From positions 1 to 29,076 of the IMG/VR virus record IMGVR_UViG_3300025712_000025: a stretch of 29,076 nucleotides of DNA; one strand, 5' to 3'. Below the pieces are notes generated by a model that did not search any database, had not been told where the DNA came from, and worked only from the letters and a program-made list of their open reading frames with translations. The stretch comes from a virus. The position numbers and the translations under genes were made by a program. Positions 14,705 through 24,059 of this stretch are shown piece after piece (the stretch's first letter is position 1; every line of letters starts with the position of its first letter).

Positions 14705-15730
14705 TTAATCTTTAGGTTTATTCAAGGCGTGTGCGTACACATCCATGATAGTCCTAGGCGATTGAACTTTATTTTCCTCTTGAACCACTGGCGAATCTTC
14801 TACCGAAGTTTCTAATGCACTTTCATCAAGAATACCGCTTTCAACGCTTGTCTCAGACGGAAAATAATTATCTCTAATCAATGTGATTTTTTGCGCCATA
14901 TCATCAGTGTTATCGAATTCGACATTTTCACTCAAATTTCTAATTTTATCAACTTGGGTGTCTGTGAGTCCTTCGGTAACATTCATTAATACGATGTCTT
15001 TTTCCAATTCAACCAATCTTTTGTTCAGTTGAATATTCTTTTCAAATTGCTCATTCAACTCAGATTCTTTCGAATCAAGAGTTTCAAGAGCTTCACTATA
15101 CAGGTCTAGTTTCTCTTCTGGGAGTTCGATATAGTTTTCTTCGAAAACACCTTTGATACCAGACATGAAATTTTCCATAATCTCCATTTTGAGACCTGAT
15201 TCAATTGCGAGTTGGTTTTCTTTGATATACTCTCCCGCAACATAGGTCAGATACTCATCGACTTTTTCAGACAATTCTTGTCTAATTTCTACAACTTCAG
15301 CCTCAATGTCACTTTGGTAAGTGGCATAAACTTCGTCAATTTTTTCGTTTACTTTATTGATAACAGCAGCTTCAAAAATTGTGCTGACCTGTTGTTGAAA
15401 TTCTTCTGACAATTCCTGTCCATTTAACATAGCATCGATGTCCTCGGAAATGTCCAAGTCTTCTGATGTGATTTTAAAAGCTTCAGCAGAAGTTTCGTCC
15501 TCTGCAATCTCTTCCAAATCTGCAACCAATTCATCATCTTCCTCTGAGAGCTCTTCGACCTCATCGTCAGAATCAGTAGATTCTTCTTCGATAATTTCTT
15601 CTGTGGATTCAGTAGATTCTTCATCCGCTTCGGCTGTTTCCTCTACGATATCTTCTACTTGCTCTTCAGTTTCTACAACTTCTACAGTCGCTTCATCTTC
15701 GACAATATCTTTGTTTTCTAAATCTGTCAT
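14705..15730 (-). CDS. 22: gp22, prohead core scaffolding protein
   Basis: A 341-residue protein, longer than T4 gp22 (269). It fills the prohead and is then degraded by gp21. The first 95 residues are extremely acidic (runs such as EEIIEEESTDSDDEVEELSEEDDE, here split as EEIIEEES and DSDDEVEE), an extension relative to T4. The middle and end are helical scaffold: EFQQQVSTIFEAAVINKVNEK, a DSKESELNEQFEKNIQLN coiled-coil part, and LVELEKDIVLMNVTEGLTDT, the block I use to assign gp22. Position between gp21 and gp23 agrees. The start has AGGAGA eight bases upstream and a perfect late promoter 32-39 bases upstream. Confidence 0.93.
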   Translation of the reverse strand: MTDLENKDIVEDEATVEVVETEEQVEDIVEETAEADEESTESTEEIIEEESTDSDDEVEELSEEDDELVADLEEIAEDETSAEAFKITSEDLDISEDIDAMLNGQELSEEFQQQVSTIFEAAVINKVNEKIDEVYATYQSDIEAEVVEIRQELSEKVDEYLTYVAGEYIKENQLAIESGLKMEIMENFMSGIKGVFEENYIELPEEKLDLYSEALETLDSKESELNEQFEKNIQLNKRLVELEKDIVLMNVTEGLTDTQVDKIRNLSENVEFDNTDDMAQKITLIRDNYFPSETSVESGILDESALETSVEDSPVVQEENKVQSPRTIMDVYAHALNKPKD

Positions 15731-15761
15731 TTTGTGTCTCCTAATGAGTTTAATTTATATT

Positions 15762-15769
15762 TATTTATA
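15762..15769 (-). promoter_or_regulatory. T4-type late promoter for gp22
   Basis: A perfect minus-strand TATAAATA in the 43-base gap between gp21 and gp22, followed by ATAAATT and the AGGAGA of gp22. A second TATAAATA at 15853-15860 lies inside gp21 and is less well placed. Confidence 0.87.
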
Positions 15770-15773
15770 ATAT

Positions 15774-16409
15774 TTACAATTTCGACATGAAATCTTCGAA
15801 AAGATCAATTTTGAGTTTTTCAGTCTCAATTCTTTTTTTGTTATCTAAGGAATATTTATACTGAGAAATTTGACTCTCTTTCATAATTCCATTATCCCAC
15901 ACCCATTCTTTACCTTCCATGATACCATTGACAAACGCATCTGGAGCACTTGGGTCTGCAACAATATCTGCTGCGGTGGCCAGATAGAAATCGTCTTGTA
16001 CGATATTTTTACCGCCCGACTGTTTTACACTACCCATACCTCTAGAAGAAACACCCAATGACGCACCTTCTTGAATAAGATTTTTAACAATTTTCCCATA
16101 AGGAGTCTCTGTCATAATCTTTGCTTTACCAACATAATTATTGCCATCTTTTTTAAGTGACTTAATCATGTGGGAAACTCTTTCTAAATTGATAGACGGC
16201 CCTTCCGGATGTCCTAGTTCGCCGAAAGCACGATTTTTCTGGACATATTTTTCGTCATATCTTCTGACTTCTTTATCCATAATTTCTTCTGGATATTCCC
16301 GTCCATTTCTATTTTTAATATTAGACTGTAAAAAAACGCCTTCAATGAATAAGTCTTTTCCTCTAGACTCTACAATGATATCCTCTACTACTTCTGTGAT
16401 AAGTTTCAT
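15774..16409 (-). CDS. 21: gp21, prohead core protein protease
   Basis: A 211-residue protein (T4: 212), a serine protease of the T4 prohead type. It matures the head by cutting gp23, gp22 and the small core proteins after Leu/Ile-x-Glu sites. The catalytic motifs are visible: AFGELGHPEGP at 61-71 (His67), ASLGVSSRGMG at 116-126 (nucleophile Ser121 or Ser122), and ADIVADPSAPDAF at 147-159, which may supply the acid. The N-terminal IEGVFLQSNIKNRNGREYP at 22-40 is also standard. The start overlaps the gp68 stop (TAATG). No defect is seen. Confidence 0.97.
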   Translation of the reverse strand: MKLITEVVEDIIVESRGKDLFIEGVFLQSNIKNRNGREYPEEIMDKEVRRYDEKYVQKNRAFGELGHPEGPSINLERVSHMIKSLKKDGNNYVGKAKIMTETPYGKIVKNLIQEGASLGVSSRGMGSVKQSGGKNIVQDDFYLATAADIVADPSAPDAFVNGIMEGKEWVWDNGIMKESQISQYKYSLDNKKRIETEKLKIDLFEDFMSKL

Positions 16410-16681
16410 TAGATTCCCGTCCTCTTGTTCATAGATCTCTGTCTCCTGACATTCGCCATGGCGCGTTTGCCTTTTGACTTTCGAGCACTTTTCTTATTTC
16501 TAAGACTCATTTTTTTGAGTTCAGTTGGTGAAATTCTAACCTCTCGGCCGTTTTTAACTGTCCAACCTTTTCCTTTTTTAGAAGAAACTTTAGCTCTTTG
16601 AATTTTTCCTTTGCGAACCCGTCTTTTCATTCTGATAGCTTCGTCTAAAGATTCATCACAAAATTCTCCGAATGTTAGCAT
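16409..16681 (-). CDS. 68: gp68-like prohead core protein
   Basis: A 90-residue very basic protein. The sequence is rich in Lys/Arg (RMKRRVRKGKIQRAK at 17-31, KSARKSKGKRAMANVRRQR at 64-82) with a conserved GREVRISPTELKKMSLR at 45-61. Marine T4-like phages carry such a basic protein between gp67 and gp21, usually named gp68; T4 gp68 is longer (141). It is a component of the scaffold core, and its basic charge complements acidic gp67 and gp22. AAAGGAT precedes the ATG. The homology to T4 gp68 itself is not obvious by eye, so the name rests on position and charge. Confidence 0.75.
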   Translation of the reverse strand: MLTFGEFCDESLDEAIRMKRRVRKGKIQRAKVSSKKGKGWTVKNGREVRISPTELKKMSLRNKKSARKSKGKRAMANVRRQRSMNKRTGI

Positions 16682-16695
16682 TTCTAATATCCTTT

Positions 16696-16947
16696 CTAAT
16701 TTTCCGATTGATCTTCGTCGGATTCGGTTTCTAAATCATTATCATCTTCATCATATTCTTCAGTATCCACATCTTCATCATCGTCTAAAATATCTGCCCC
16801 AATATCAGCTGTCATATTTTCTAATTCAGCTGATATTTTATCTTTTAGAGCACTTTCAATTGAATTAGCTGCATCTGAAGTGTTTCCTAATACAGCTGCA
16901 TCAACAATGTCTAAGTATGGATTATTTATAATATTTTCGTCTGTCAT
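16696..16947 (-). CDS. 67: gp67-like prohead core protein
   Basis: An 83-residue protein (T4 gp67: 80). The first half is a short amphipathic helix region (NPYLDIVDAAVLGNTSDAAN, SALKDKISAELENM) and the last 30 residues are almost all Asp/Glu (ILDDDEDVDTEEYDED and on), the same layout as T4 gp67. It is a core component processed to internal peptide in T4. It sits 17 bases after the gp20 stop and 14 bases before gp68. A TATAAATA motif lies in codons 6-9 of this gene. Confidence 0.82.
   Translation of the reverse strand: MTDENIINNPYLDIVDAAVLGNTSDAANSIESALKDKISAELENMTADIGADILDDDEDVDTEEYDEDDNDLETESDEDQSEN
16923..16930 (-). promoter_or_regulatory. Possible internal late promoter inside gp67
   Basis: A perfect minus-strand TATAAATA within the first ten codons of gp67. 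It could start extra transcripts of gp68-gp21, but the AT-rich codons for Asn-Ile-Ile-Asn-Asn could produce it by chance. Confidence 0.4.
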
Positions 16948-16964
16948 CTCAATTCCTTCATTTT

Positions 16965-18470
16965 TTATCTAAAATTACCGTCTTCTTCTTCATCTGGTTT
17001 GAATACTGGATCTTTCTTTTCAGATGTTATTTCTTTTTTCATTGCATTGACTTCTTCTTCTGAGAATTTGAGAAGATTTAACATTACCCATTTATTTGAA
17101 TAATATCTACCTACATAATCACTCATATTAGACAATAAATCTATTCTACCAGCCAACATCTCTTGATTTTTAACTTCTGCATGATATGAGTCTTGTGTAA
17201 AGTCAAAAATTAAATTTTGTGAAATTGCAGGCCAATCTTCTGGTGCAATTATTTCTTTTAGTATGAGTTGTTTTTTAAGCAAATCTAAAAACAATAGGTT
17301 GAATTGTTTTCTCAGTCTTACAATGAATCTGTAAAATTTATATTCATCTCTTGAAATCTCTGTAGCCCTGCCAAGTTGCATACCAGCATCTTGTTCTAAC
17401 CTAGAAATAGGTACATTTAACGACTTGTATAATTTCTTTTGAAAGTATATAACATCGTCCATTTCGCCCAGATTTGATCCGCCTGGCAAAGTTTCAATCT
17501 CTGTACCCCTACCACCCTCTCGGCGTGGAAACCAGAAATCTTCTAACATAGACATATGCCGTCTATCGTCCTTTACTTCACCTGTGTTTGCATCATATGC
17601 GACTTTATTTTTGTACTTATTCATAATGTCGCCGATATACTGTTCGGCCTTGAGTTTTGGGAGGTTTCCAACATCAATATAAAATACTCTACGCTCGGGT
17701 GCGCGTGTCCATCTATAGATAACGACAGAATCTTCTACCATTTTAAGTTGATTGAGGGCTTTTATTGCTTTGTGCAAATGTCCAATGACATGATTTTTTC
17801 TAGAATCTTTCAATCCAGATGTTACATGTGCAATTGCATCAATCGAAATAGGAATACCGGACTGTTTATCTACAGTTCCTAATCCTCTTTCATTATAAAG
17901 ATAAAATTCTTTGACACCTTTAACAAGATTATTTTTATTTTTATCCATGCCTTTTTCGACATGTTTAACTTTTTTAATTCTTCTTGGATCGATTTTTCTT
18001 AATTCTTTGATGCCATCTTTGGGTTTGTTTTGATCGATAATGATATGATAGTAAATCCTGCCATCTACATACCAACTTTTGAAAATATCATATCCATTTC
18101 TATTGAATTTCAATAGACTCAACACAGAATTGAATTCATCTACTACTTTTTTCTTAATCGGTTCTGATAAATCTAAATTTTTTGTGAGAAGTTTTACTGG
18201 AGCATCATCAGCTTCGTTGACAATAGCTTCTGAAACAATATCATCAATCGCAATTTCAACCTCTGGATTGATAGACATATCTCTATACCTATCAATAAGT
18301 TCCGAATCGCTTTTTGCACCGCCGTCTAAATCCAACGATGTCGAATAAAAATTGCTAGAAACTGTCAAATTGCCATCGTCATTCGCAGCCTCGGCGGGTA
18401 CGAATGACTTTAGCTCTTTAGTTTCTTCATTAGTTTTTAAGAGGGTAAACCCAAATAATTTAACTTCCAT
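16965..18470 (-). CDS. 20: gp20, portal protein
   Basis: A 501-residue protein (T4: 524). Twelve copies form the head's DNA-entry vertex, bind gp17 during packaging, and start head assembly. Family landmarks: LIDRYRDMSINPEVEIAID at 58-76, KSWYVDGRIYYHIIID near 131-146, RKIDPRRIKKVKHVEKG near 156-172, YRWTRAPERRVFYIDVGNLP near 253-272, and MLEDFWFPRREGGRGTEIET, the region used for marine g20 diversity surveys. The C-terminus is acidic, as usual. It follows the gp19 stop by 23 bases without a TATAAATA, so it is probably transcribed with gp19. Confidence 0.98.
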   Translation of the reverse strand: MEVKLFGFTLLKTNEETKELKSFVPAEAANDDGNLTVSSNFYSTSLDLDGGAKSDSELIDRYRDMSINPEVEIAIDDIVSEAIVNEADDAPVKLLTKNLDLSEPIKKKVVDEFNSVLSLLKFNRNGYDIFKSWYVDGRIYYHIIIDQNKPKDGIKELRKIDPRRIKKVKHVEKGMDKNKNNLVKGVKEFYLYNERGLGTVDKQSGIPISIDAIAHVTSGLKDSRKNHVIGHLHKAIKALNQLKMVEDSVVIYRWTRAPERRVFYIDVGNLPKLKAEQYIGDIMNKYKNKVAYDANTGEVKDDRRHMSMLEDFWFPRREGGRGTEIETLPGGSNLGEMDDVIYFQKKLYKSLNVPISRLEQDAGMQLGRATEISRDEYKFYRFIVRLRKQFNLLFLDLLKKQLILKEIIAPEDWPAISQNLIFDFTQDSYHAEVKNQEMLAGRIDLLSNMSDYVGRYYSNKWVMLNLLKFSEEEVNAMKKEITSEKKDPVFKPDEEEDGNFR

Positions 18471-18493
18471 ACTATATCCTGTCTATCAGACTA

Positions 18494-19039
18494 TTAGCTA
18501 ACGCCGATTTGAGCGTTCGCGTCTTGGTGCTGCCAATAATCATAAGCAAATGTCACTGTAAATTCTTCAATAGAGTCGTTAGTATCCCAACCAAGTTCGA
18601 TTGTACTAATTTCTGTGGGGAAAAGACCCATGAATTTATATTCTGCAATCGGCAACGCAGTCGAAGATTTTCCGAAATGTTGGACAATAGCTTCGGCTTT
18701 ATAACTTTGAGCGGGAGCGCCCAAATCATTTCCTACATGAGAATTTATTGTTTCCATCCATTTTTCTAATGCATTTCTAATTCCAAAATTTTCTCTATTG
18801 AAAATGGTAACAGTCCAAGGTTCGAATGTTCTATTGCCGGCAACTCTAATTTGTCTACCGAAATACGGTACATCAACTTGCGCGATTGTGGCAGAAGGAA
18901 TTTGAGCCGCTTTTACTTCAAATTGTCCGCCATTTGGAATTGTAATTCCAGTTGGGGCTGTAATCATAACAGAGAAAAGATTCGGACGAGCGCCCCCGTC
19001 CGAAAAGTTTGATTTAAATGTGTCTACATTAAATGCCAT
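18494..19039 (-). CDS. 19: gp19, tail tube protein
   Basis: A 181-residue protein (T4: 163). It stacks as hexamers to form the inner tube through which DNA passes. Typical features: ARPNLFSVMIT at 17-27, FEVKAAQIPSATIAQVDVPY near 41-60, FGRQIRVAGNRTFEPWTVTI near 61-80 and FGIRNALEKWMETINSH near 86-102, followed by beta-rich YKFMGLFPTEISTIELGWD. The start has TTAGGAGA upstream and a perfect late promoter at 19068-19075. Confidence 0.97.
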   Translation of the reverse strand: MAFNVDTFKSNFSDGGARPNLFSVMITAPTGITIPNGGQFEVKAAQIPSATIAQVDVPYFGRQIRVAGNRTFEPWTVTIFNRENFGIRNALEKWMETINSHVGNDLGAPAQSYKAEAIVQHFGKSSTALPIAEYKFMGLFPTEISTIELGWDTNDSIEEFTVTFAYDYWQHQDANAQIGVS

Positions 19040-19067
19040 TTTTTGTTATCTCCTAATTGTTTATTTT

Positions 19068-19075
19068 TATTTATA
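19068..19075 (-). promoter_or_regulatory. T4-type late promoter for gp19-gp20
   Basis: A perfect minus-strand TATAAATA in the 36-base gap between gp18 and gp19. It directly abuts the gp18 stop codon and is followed by AGGAGA at the gp19 start. Confidence 0.87.
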
Positions 19076-22000
19076 TTAAACTACACCAACGATTTCATCA
19101 AAACTTACACCTGTGCGTACCGCGACAAAGTTAAGTTGGATAAAGTTGATAGAACGTGCTGGTTGAATGAAGATATCACCGACAAATTGATTAGAATCAA
19201 TGACATTATCTGTATTGTTTGTCGAATCACAAACCACTTTAAAGTCATAAATACCACGTCTACCTTTGATGTCCCGTAAGAATGGTTCAATCAATGATGT
19301 AAACTGGGCCCGTGTAAATTCATCGTTAAATTCAAACAATGTAAATTTCGCAGCAGTTGCAATGGATTTTTCAAGTACAATAAACAATCTTCTAACATTG
19401 ATTCTATCAAATGCAGATGGTCTCATTGTGAAGGTTTTGTCACCGAAAAGAACAGTTCCTTGGCCAGTAAAATTGACTACCGGATTAATTGCTTCTTTAT
19501 ATAATGAATCGCGGTCGCCCTTCTTTTGTTCTACCATAGTTTTTACAACACCTTTGTAAACACCACGATTGAAACCAGCAGGAGAGAACCATGCATCCCT
19601 TTCAACTTCACTTCTTACCATCAATCCAGCTGTGTCACCATTAAACGGTACAAATCTGAATTTGTTGTTATACTTATCTGACATATATTTGTAGTTAGAG
19701 TCTGCAAATGCATAATTACTCTTTCTGACAGTTCTATAAAACTCTAAAGTTCTAGTCGAATTACCAGCTGTTTTATCAACCATAACAACAGCTTCGGTCG
19801 GAGAAATACATGCAATACAATCTTTTCTATCTTGTGCAACAGTAATAATGTGTCCAATCATACCAGCTGGACTACTTGCAAGATCTGCACTCTCACCCTG
19901 CAACAAAAATGACACGTCTACGGTTTCAGTATCTTTATAAAGATCGTAACCATCTTCAAAATGCCCCTGCAATGGTGCTAGACCATCATTACCATTTCCA
20001 AATGGTCGAGAAATGTACAATTCAGAACCGTCAATTGATCCGCCCTGATTTAATTTTGCAAAATCTCTTTTAATAGAGGTTGGTATAGTACTGATATTTG
20101 TTCCCCAATCCATACCTGTTGTTTGTGGATGATTTACACAGAATACATAGTTAGAATATTCGTTAATCCAATCTACATAGTAAACATTTTTTCCGTCAGA
20201 ACTTTTTCCGTTTCCTGCTTTAGACATATTTTCCAAAACTTCGACTACAGAAATACTGCCATCATCGTTAGAAATTGTTACAATTAAACTTAGTCCCTGA
20301 CTTACGGGTTCGTCATCTGCCGAGATTGGAGTTACACTTGGATCGATTGTACCATCATTTGCTCTTGGAACACCAGATAGATTTGATCCGATAGTTGGTT
20401 CATCAGATAAAAATGCGTCATAGGAAGATTCGTCTACTAAGTATACATGTAAATTATTACCCCAATTTCCTGGCGATCTTGCGATAAATTCATGTCCTGT
20501 AAGATTCATAGAACTTGTGGCACTACCAAATAATGCAGTACTTTCAAATTCATTTTTGTTTTTGGACAAAACCTGAGCAGAATCATATGTAAAACTATTT
20601 GTCAATTTTGAACTGATAGTTACTGCAACCGCAACACCATCAGCCGGAACAAAAGTTCCATCTAAAAGTCCGCCAAATGTTATCGAACTACCATCAGAAG
20701 AAAGTGTATATTGACCTTGGGCAGAACCTACTGAAGCAACTACACCATCCACCGAAACCGAAACAGTTTCAGAATTGGATAAATTTACCGATGGGTTAAG
20801 TGTAAAGGACTTTCTGGCAGGAACAGTTACCGTTTCTGTCTGTCCAGTACTCGGAAGATTTGTTGTATATGTGATTACTTTACTACCAGCGGTAACTGCA
20901 AAATCTGATGAATTATGCATTCCAGTTGTGGTATCCCCAGCAAAACTACCACCAGCTTCTTGATCTGATGTTACTGTGTTGTTTGTGACAGCGTGAGAGC
21001 CTGGAGCTTTAAGCAATTCAAAAACAGACTGTTGAGCGACTTTAATAGTTACTCTATCGGTAAGTCCTGCATATGGTTTGATATTTGGCTCTACCGGCGC
21101 AGTGGATTTTGAATGATTAGCCGCGGTAGATGAACTTGGCATATAGAATGCTTTATAAAGACTATGTGTTATTGCACCAGCAATGGCAGCAGTAATAGTT
21201 GCTGTTGTTCCACCTGTTTCTGACGCATAATCATATGTAGAGGACAAGGTTATAACATTTGTAGATACACTTTTTACATAATAAACAGTATTATCATTTA
21301 ATCCGATTTCAGATGTTGCTGGAGCAACTACATTAGCACTGCTGTGGTAAACTACTGCATCCCCTTGTACAAGTCCGTGATTTGCAGCAAGAGTAATTGT
21401 ATTTGCACCGGCATCAGCTGATGCCGCATCTTGTCCATAAGAAGTAAAGTAATGAACATGTGATGCTCCATCTCCACCATAGACACCCGAATCTGCAAGA
21501 TTTGCAACAGACTGTCTACTATAAAGTGGATATGTAAATCCTGCATCCATCGCAGTCGCTACAGTACCAGATGTTACTAATCTTTGTCCGGTCGCACCAT
21601 GATGATAAACATAGTATGGTCCGGTGGTACTATTGAGTCCAAGATTTGTATTGAATTCAACAGTTTGTGAACTCACAGAATATCTATTTGCAGGAAGTAA
21701 TCCACCTGTTGTTTCCCCAGCATTTCTAACGAAAACAGAAACATCACTTGCAAGTAAAGATCTTAAAGCAAAACCAGTACCATCTGGCGAATTGTTCAAT
21801 GTAACTGAAGTGGCAGGATCGGTTGACGATACTGGTTCTAGATATTGTGCTGTCGCAGCATCACCTACTGTAGAATTCAATCCGGTGTGTAAATTTATAG
21901 ATGTACCAACACCACTAGAAGCGTTTGAATCTGTATTTACAAAAAATTCTTGAGCAGATGAACCATATAGAGTGGTAATAGATTGTGCCTGTCCTAGAAA

Positions 22001-22348
22001 GTTTTGTACTGCACCAGATTGTGCCGAGGCCGCAGTTACTTTACCAGATAAAGAATTTCTCGCTCTATTTGATGTAACTACATCACTGTCATTTACAACT
22101 CTTACAACTTTCAAGGAATTGCTGTATGCCAAAAAATTCGAGGCGGTAAACCACGATTTATAATTTGTGTCATCTGGGGCTCCGAAAGTATTCAAGAGCT
22201 GTTCTTCACTTGAAATTTGAATAATTTCGTTTACTGGACCTTTGGCGAATCTACCGACAACGGCTCCAACATTCGTGATTACAGCTGGAACACTGGTTGA
22301 CGCATCTATTTCTGAAATATTTACGCCGGGGCTTACTTGGAATGCCAT
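19076..22348 (-). CDS. 18: gp18, tail sheath protein with large insertion
   Basis: A 1090-residue protein, far longer than T4 gp18 (659). It forms the contractile sheath. The N-terminal core is standard: SPGVNISEIDASTSVPAV at 6-23, VGAVVGRFAKGPVNE, and SNSLKVVRVVNDSD near 95. The C-terminal core, which carries the helical-contact part, is also standard: FTMRPSAFDRINVRRLFIVL, FNDEFTRAQFTSLIEPFLRD, KGRRGIYDFKVVCD and QPARSINFIQLNFVAVRTG. Between about 110 and 620 lies Thr/Ser/Ala/Gly-rich beta sequence without a T4 counterpart, including VSVSVDGVVASVGSAQGQY, which resembles an Ig-like or jelly-roll surface domain. The middle part from ARSPGNWGNNLHVYLVD onward returns to the family pattern. AAAGGAGA precedes the ATG and a late promoter lies upstream. 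Confidence 0.97.
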   Translation of the reverse strand: MAFQVSPGVNISEIDASTSVPAVITNVGAVVGRFAKGPVNEIIQISSEEQLLNTFGAPDDTNYKSWFTASNFLAYSNSLKVVRVVNDSDVVTSNRARNSLSGKVTAASAQSGAVQNFLGQAQSITTLYGSSAQEFFVNTDSNASSGVGTSINLHTGLNSTVGDAATAQYLEPVSSTDPATSVTLNNSPDGTGFALRSLLASDVSVFVRNAGETTGGLLPANRYSVSSQTVEFNTNLGLNSTTGPYYVYHHGATGQRLVTSGTVATAMDAGFTYPLYSRQSVANLADSGVYGGDGASHVHYFTSYGQDAASADAGANTITLAANHGLVQGDAVVYHSSANVVAPATSEIGLNDNTVYYVKSVSTNVITLSSTYDYASETGGTTATITAAIAGAITHSLYKAFYMPSSSTAANHSKSTAPVEPNIKPYAGLTDRVTIKVAQQSVFELLKAPGSHAVTNNTVTSDQEAGGSFAGDTTTGMHNSSDFAVTAGSKVITYTTNLPSTGQTETVTVPARKSFTLNPSVNLSNSETVSVSVDGVVASVGSAQGQYTLSSDGSSITFGGLLDGTFVPADGVAVAVTISSKLTNSFTYDSAQVLSKNKNEFESTALFGSATSSMNLTGHEFIARSPGNWGNNLHVYLVDESSYDAFLSDEPTIGSNLSGVPRANDGTIDPSVTPISADDEPVSQGLSLIVTISNDDGSISVVEVLENMSKAGNGKSSDGKNVYYVDWINEYSNYVFCVNHPQTTGMDWGTNISTIPTSIKRDFAKLNQGGSIDGSELYISRPFGNGNDGLAPLQGHFEDGYDLYKDTETVDVSFLLQGESADLASSPAGMIGHIITVAQDRKDCIACISPTEAVVMVDKTAGNSTRTLEFYRTVRKSNYAFADSNYKYMSDKYNNKFRFVPFNGDTAGLMVRSEVERDAWFSPAGFNRGVYKGVVKTMVEQKKGDRDSLYKEAINPVVNFTGQGTVLFGDKTFTMRPSAFDRINVRRLFIVLEKSIATAAKFTLFEFNDEFTRAQFTSLIEPFLRDIKGRRGIYDFKVVCDSTNNTDNVIDSNQFVGDIFIQPARSINFIQLNFVAVRTGVSFDEIVGVV

Positions 22349-22391
22349 TTTTTAATCTCCTTTGATTTTTTATTTAATAGTATTTTGTATT

Positions 22392-22399
22392 TATTTATA
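22392..22399 (-). promoter_or_regulatory. T4-type late promoter for gp18
   Basis: A perfect minus-strand TATAAATA in the 79-base gap between gp17 and gp18, about 45 bases before the gp18 start, followed by ATACAAAATAC and an A-rich leader. Confidence 0.9.
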
Positions 22400-22427
22400 A
22401 AAACTACAAACTCACTTATTCTAAAAA

Positions 22428-24059
22428 TTATACAGTGTGGTCAATCGGATTGACTCTCCACAAATCCCCACTGTCATCGACAAAACTCTCATCATCGAGC
22501 CCGCTTGATATGAATCCAAATGGTAACATATCTTCTTCAAGGTGCCTCATTCTTTCATCATATATTTCTCTTCGGATATCTACATCACACATAGATTTAA
22601 AATATGGGTCAGTTGTCATCCATGCAAATAATATTAAAGTATCCACAAGATCGTCATTCCTACCCCTTTCAGCTTCAAATTTTGGACCTTTTTGGACAAA
22701 TGATGTCAATTCGTTTATTGTTTCATAATCACGAATATATAATTTATCTTCTTCGATTAAACTTTTTAAATTCATACAACCAATTTTTTTGGTTGCTTTT
22801 GTGGTTCTGATTCCTAAACTTTTATTCGAACCACCGAAACCGCCGCTGATACTCTGACCCTTTCTATTATCACTCGATATACTTATTAGATTTACATTTT
22901 CCAAATCGTGATATAGTATATCACTGACCTGTTGGCCAACATCATTTATTTCGACTAAAATTAGTGCTTCGTTATATACATCTGACATTCTATTGATAAC
23001 AGTCGGAAAAACCATAGGTGGTATTTCGTTAGATCTAAAAGTTACTACCTGTTTATACGGTGTTTCTGTGCAGTCAAATATAGAAAACGCTGAATAATCC
23101 ATTCCTTTTCCTCTTGACACATCTACTGTCATAAAATATATGTTATTCTTTTTGACCTTTTCATATATTTTGAGAGACCCATTTTCTAATTTTTGTCTTG
23201 GAATTTTATACGGCATGTTTTTTAATTTTGTAAAATTTATCAAAGTGTTTGTACTACCTAAAAATTCCGTATCAAACTCTTGTCGAAACTGTTCTGCGCT
23301 GGTATTCTTAATGGTCTCAGCTTTCCATTTTTCATCTCTGCCGGGCACTTCCGACCAATGTACTTCAATAGGAACATAAGAATTTCTACCTTGTTCTGCG
23401 TCCACCCATAATTTGTAAAAATGATTCATACCTTGCGGTGTGGATACGATAATCACTTTTGTTGATTGTCCAGATGAAATAGTTGGATAAACTGAATTGA
23501 AAAATTCTTCTGCAAGTTCTACAGGAACAAACGCAAATTCGTCTAAAAATAGTATGTTAAACGAACCGCCACGAATTGCAGAAGATGATGTCGCGGCCGC
23601 CATAATTCTAGAACCGTTTTCCAATTCTATATTACCTTTATTCCAAACTTCAACACCCTGTTGTAACCATTTGGGAAGATGTTCATATGCCATTTGTAAT
23701 CGCCCTAGCAATTCTCTGGCAGTTGCAAGTTTGTTTGCAAGCAATGCGACTGAAACATCTTTGTTAAATAGAATGTAATGTAGAAAAAATGCAATGCTGG
23801 TGATGGATTTCCCTGACTGTCTACCAATTTTACAAATAGTAAAACGATTTTCGTAAAAATTTTCCACCATTTTTTCTTGAAATGGATACATGTTAAAATT
23901 TACTAACCCCTGATCGAGATTGACAATTTTAACATATGTTTTTATAAAATGTATAGGATCTTCCATACATTTTACATATTCTTTAGCTTGTTCTTCCGTC
24001 CATTCAATTTGCACACCCGAACCTTTTAGATTTGGGTTATTATTATAAATTTCATTCAT
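22428..24059 (-). CDS. 17: gp17, terminase large subunit
   Basis: A 543-residue protein (T4: 610). It is the ATP-driven motor that packages DNA, and also cuts it. Motifs: IGRQSGKS at 78-85 (Walker A), NILFLDEFAF at 168-177 (Walker B with catalytic Glu), IIVSTPQGMN at 203-212 (coupling motif), then the RNase H-like nuclease with Asp313 in FMTVDVSRGKG, Glu370 in LILVEINDVG and Asp469/470 in RGRNDDLVDTL, corresponding to the three metal-binding acids. The protein is about 65 residues shorter than T4's; the motor and nuclease parts are both complete. The start overlaps the gp16 stop (ATGA). Confidence 0.98.
   Translation of the reverse strand: MNEIYNNNPNLKGSGVQIEWTEEQAKEYVKCMEDPIHFIKTYVKIVNLDQGLVNFNMYPFQEKMVENFYENRFTICKIGRQSGKSITSIAFFLHYILFNKDVSVALLANKLATARELLGRLQMAYEHLPKWLQQGVEVWNKGNIELENGSRIMAAATSSSAIRGGSFNILFLDEFAFVPVELAEEFFNSVYPTISSGQSTKVIIVSTPQGMNHFYKLWVDAEQGRNSYVPIEVHWSEVPGRDEKWKAETIKNTSAEQFRQEFDTEFLGSTNTLINFTKLKNMPYKIPRQKLENGSLKIYEKVKKNNIYFMTVDVSRGKGMDYSAFSIFDCTETPYKQVVTFRSNEIPPMVFPTVINRMSDVYNEALILVEINDVGQQVSDILYHDLENVNLISISSDNRKGQSISGGFGGSNKSLGIRTTKATKKIGCMNLKSLIEEDKLYIRDYETINELTSFVQKGPKFEAERGRNDDLVDTLILFAWMTTDPYFKSMCDVDIRREIYDERMRHLEEDMLPFGFISSGLDDESFVDDSGDLWRVNPIDHTV

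Noticed and set aside
15438-15770. Serine-rich 110-residue open frame on the plus strand
   Set aside because: It is the complement of the acidic Glu/Asp/Ser codons of gp22; extreme composition and no ribosome binding site.
15853-15860. TATAAATA inside gp21
   Set aside because: Perfect motif but 120 bases upstream of gp22 inside a coding region, with a better-placed copy at 15762-15769.
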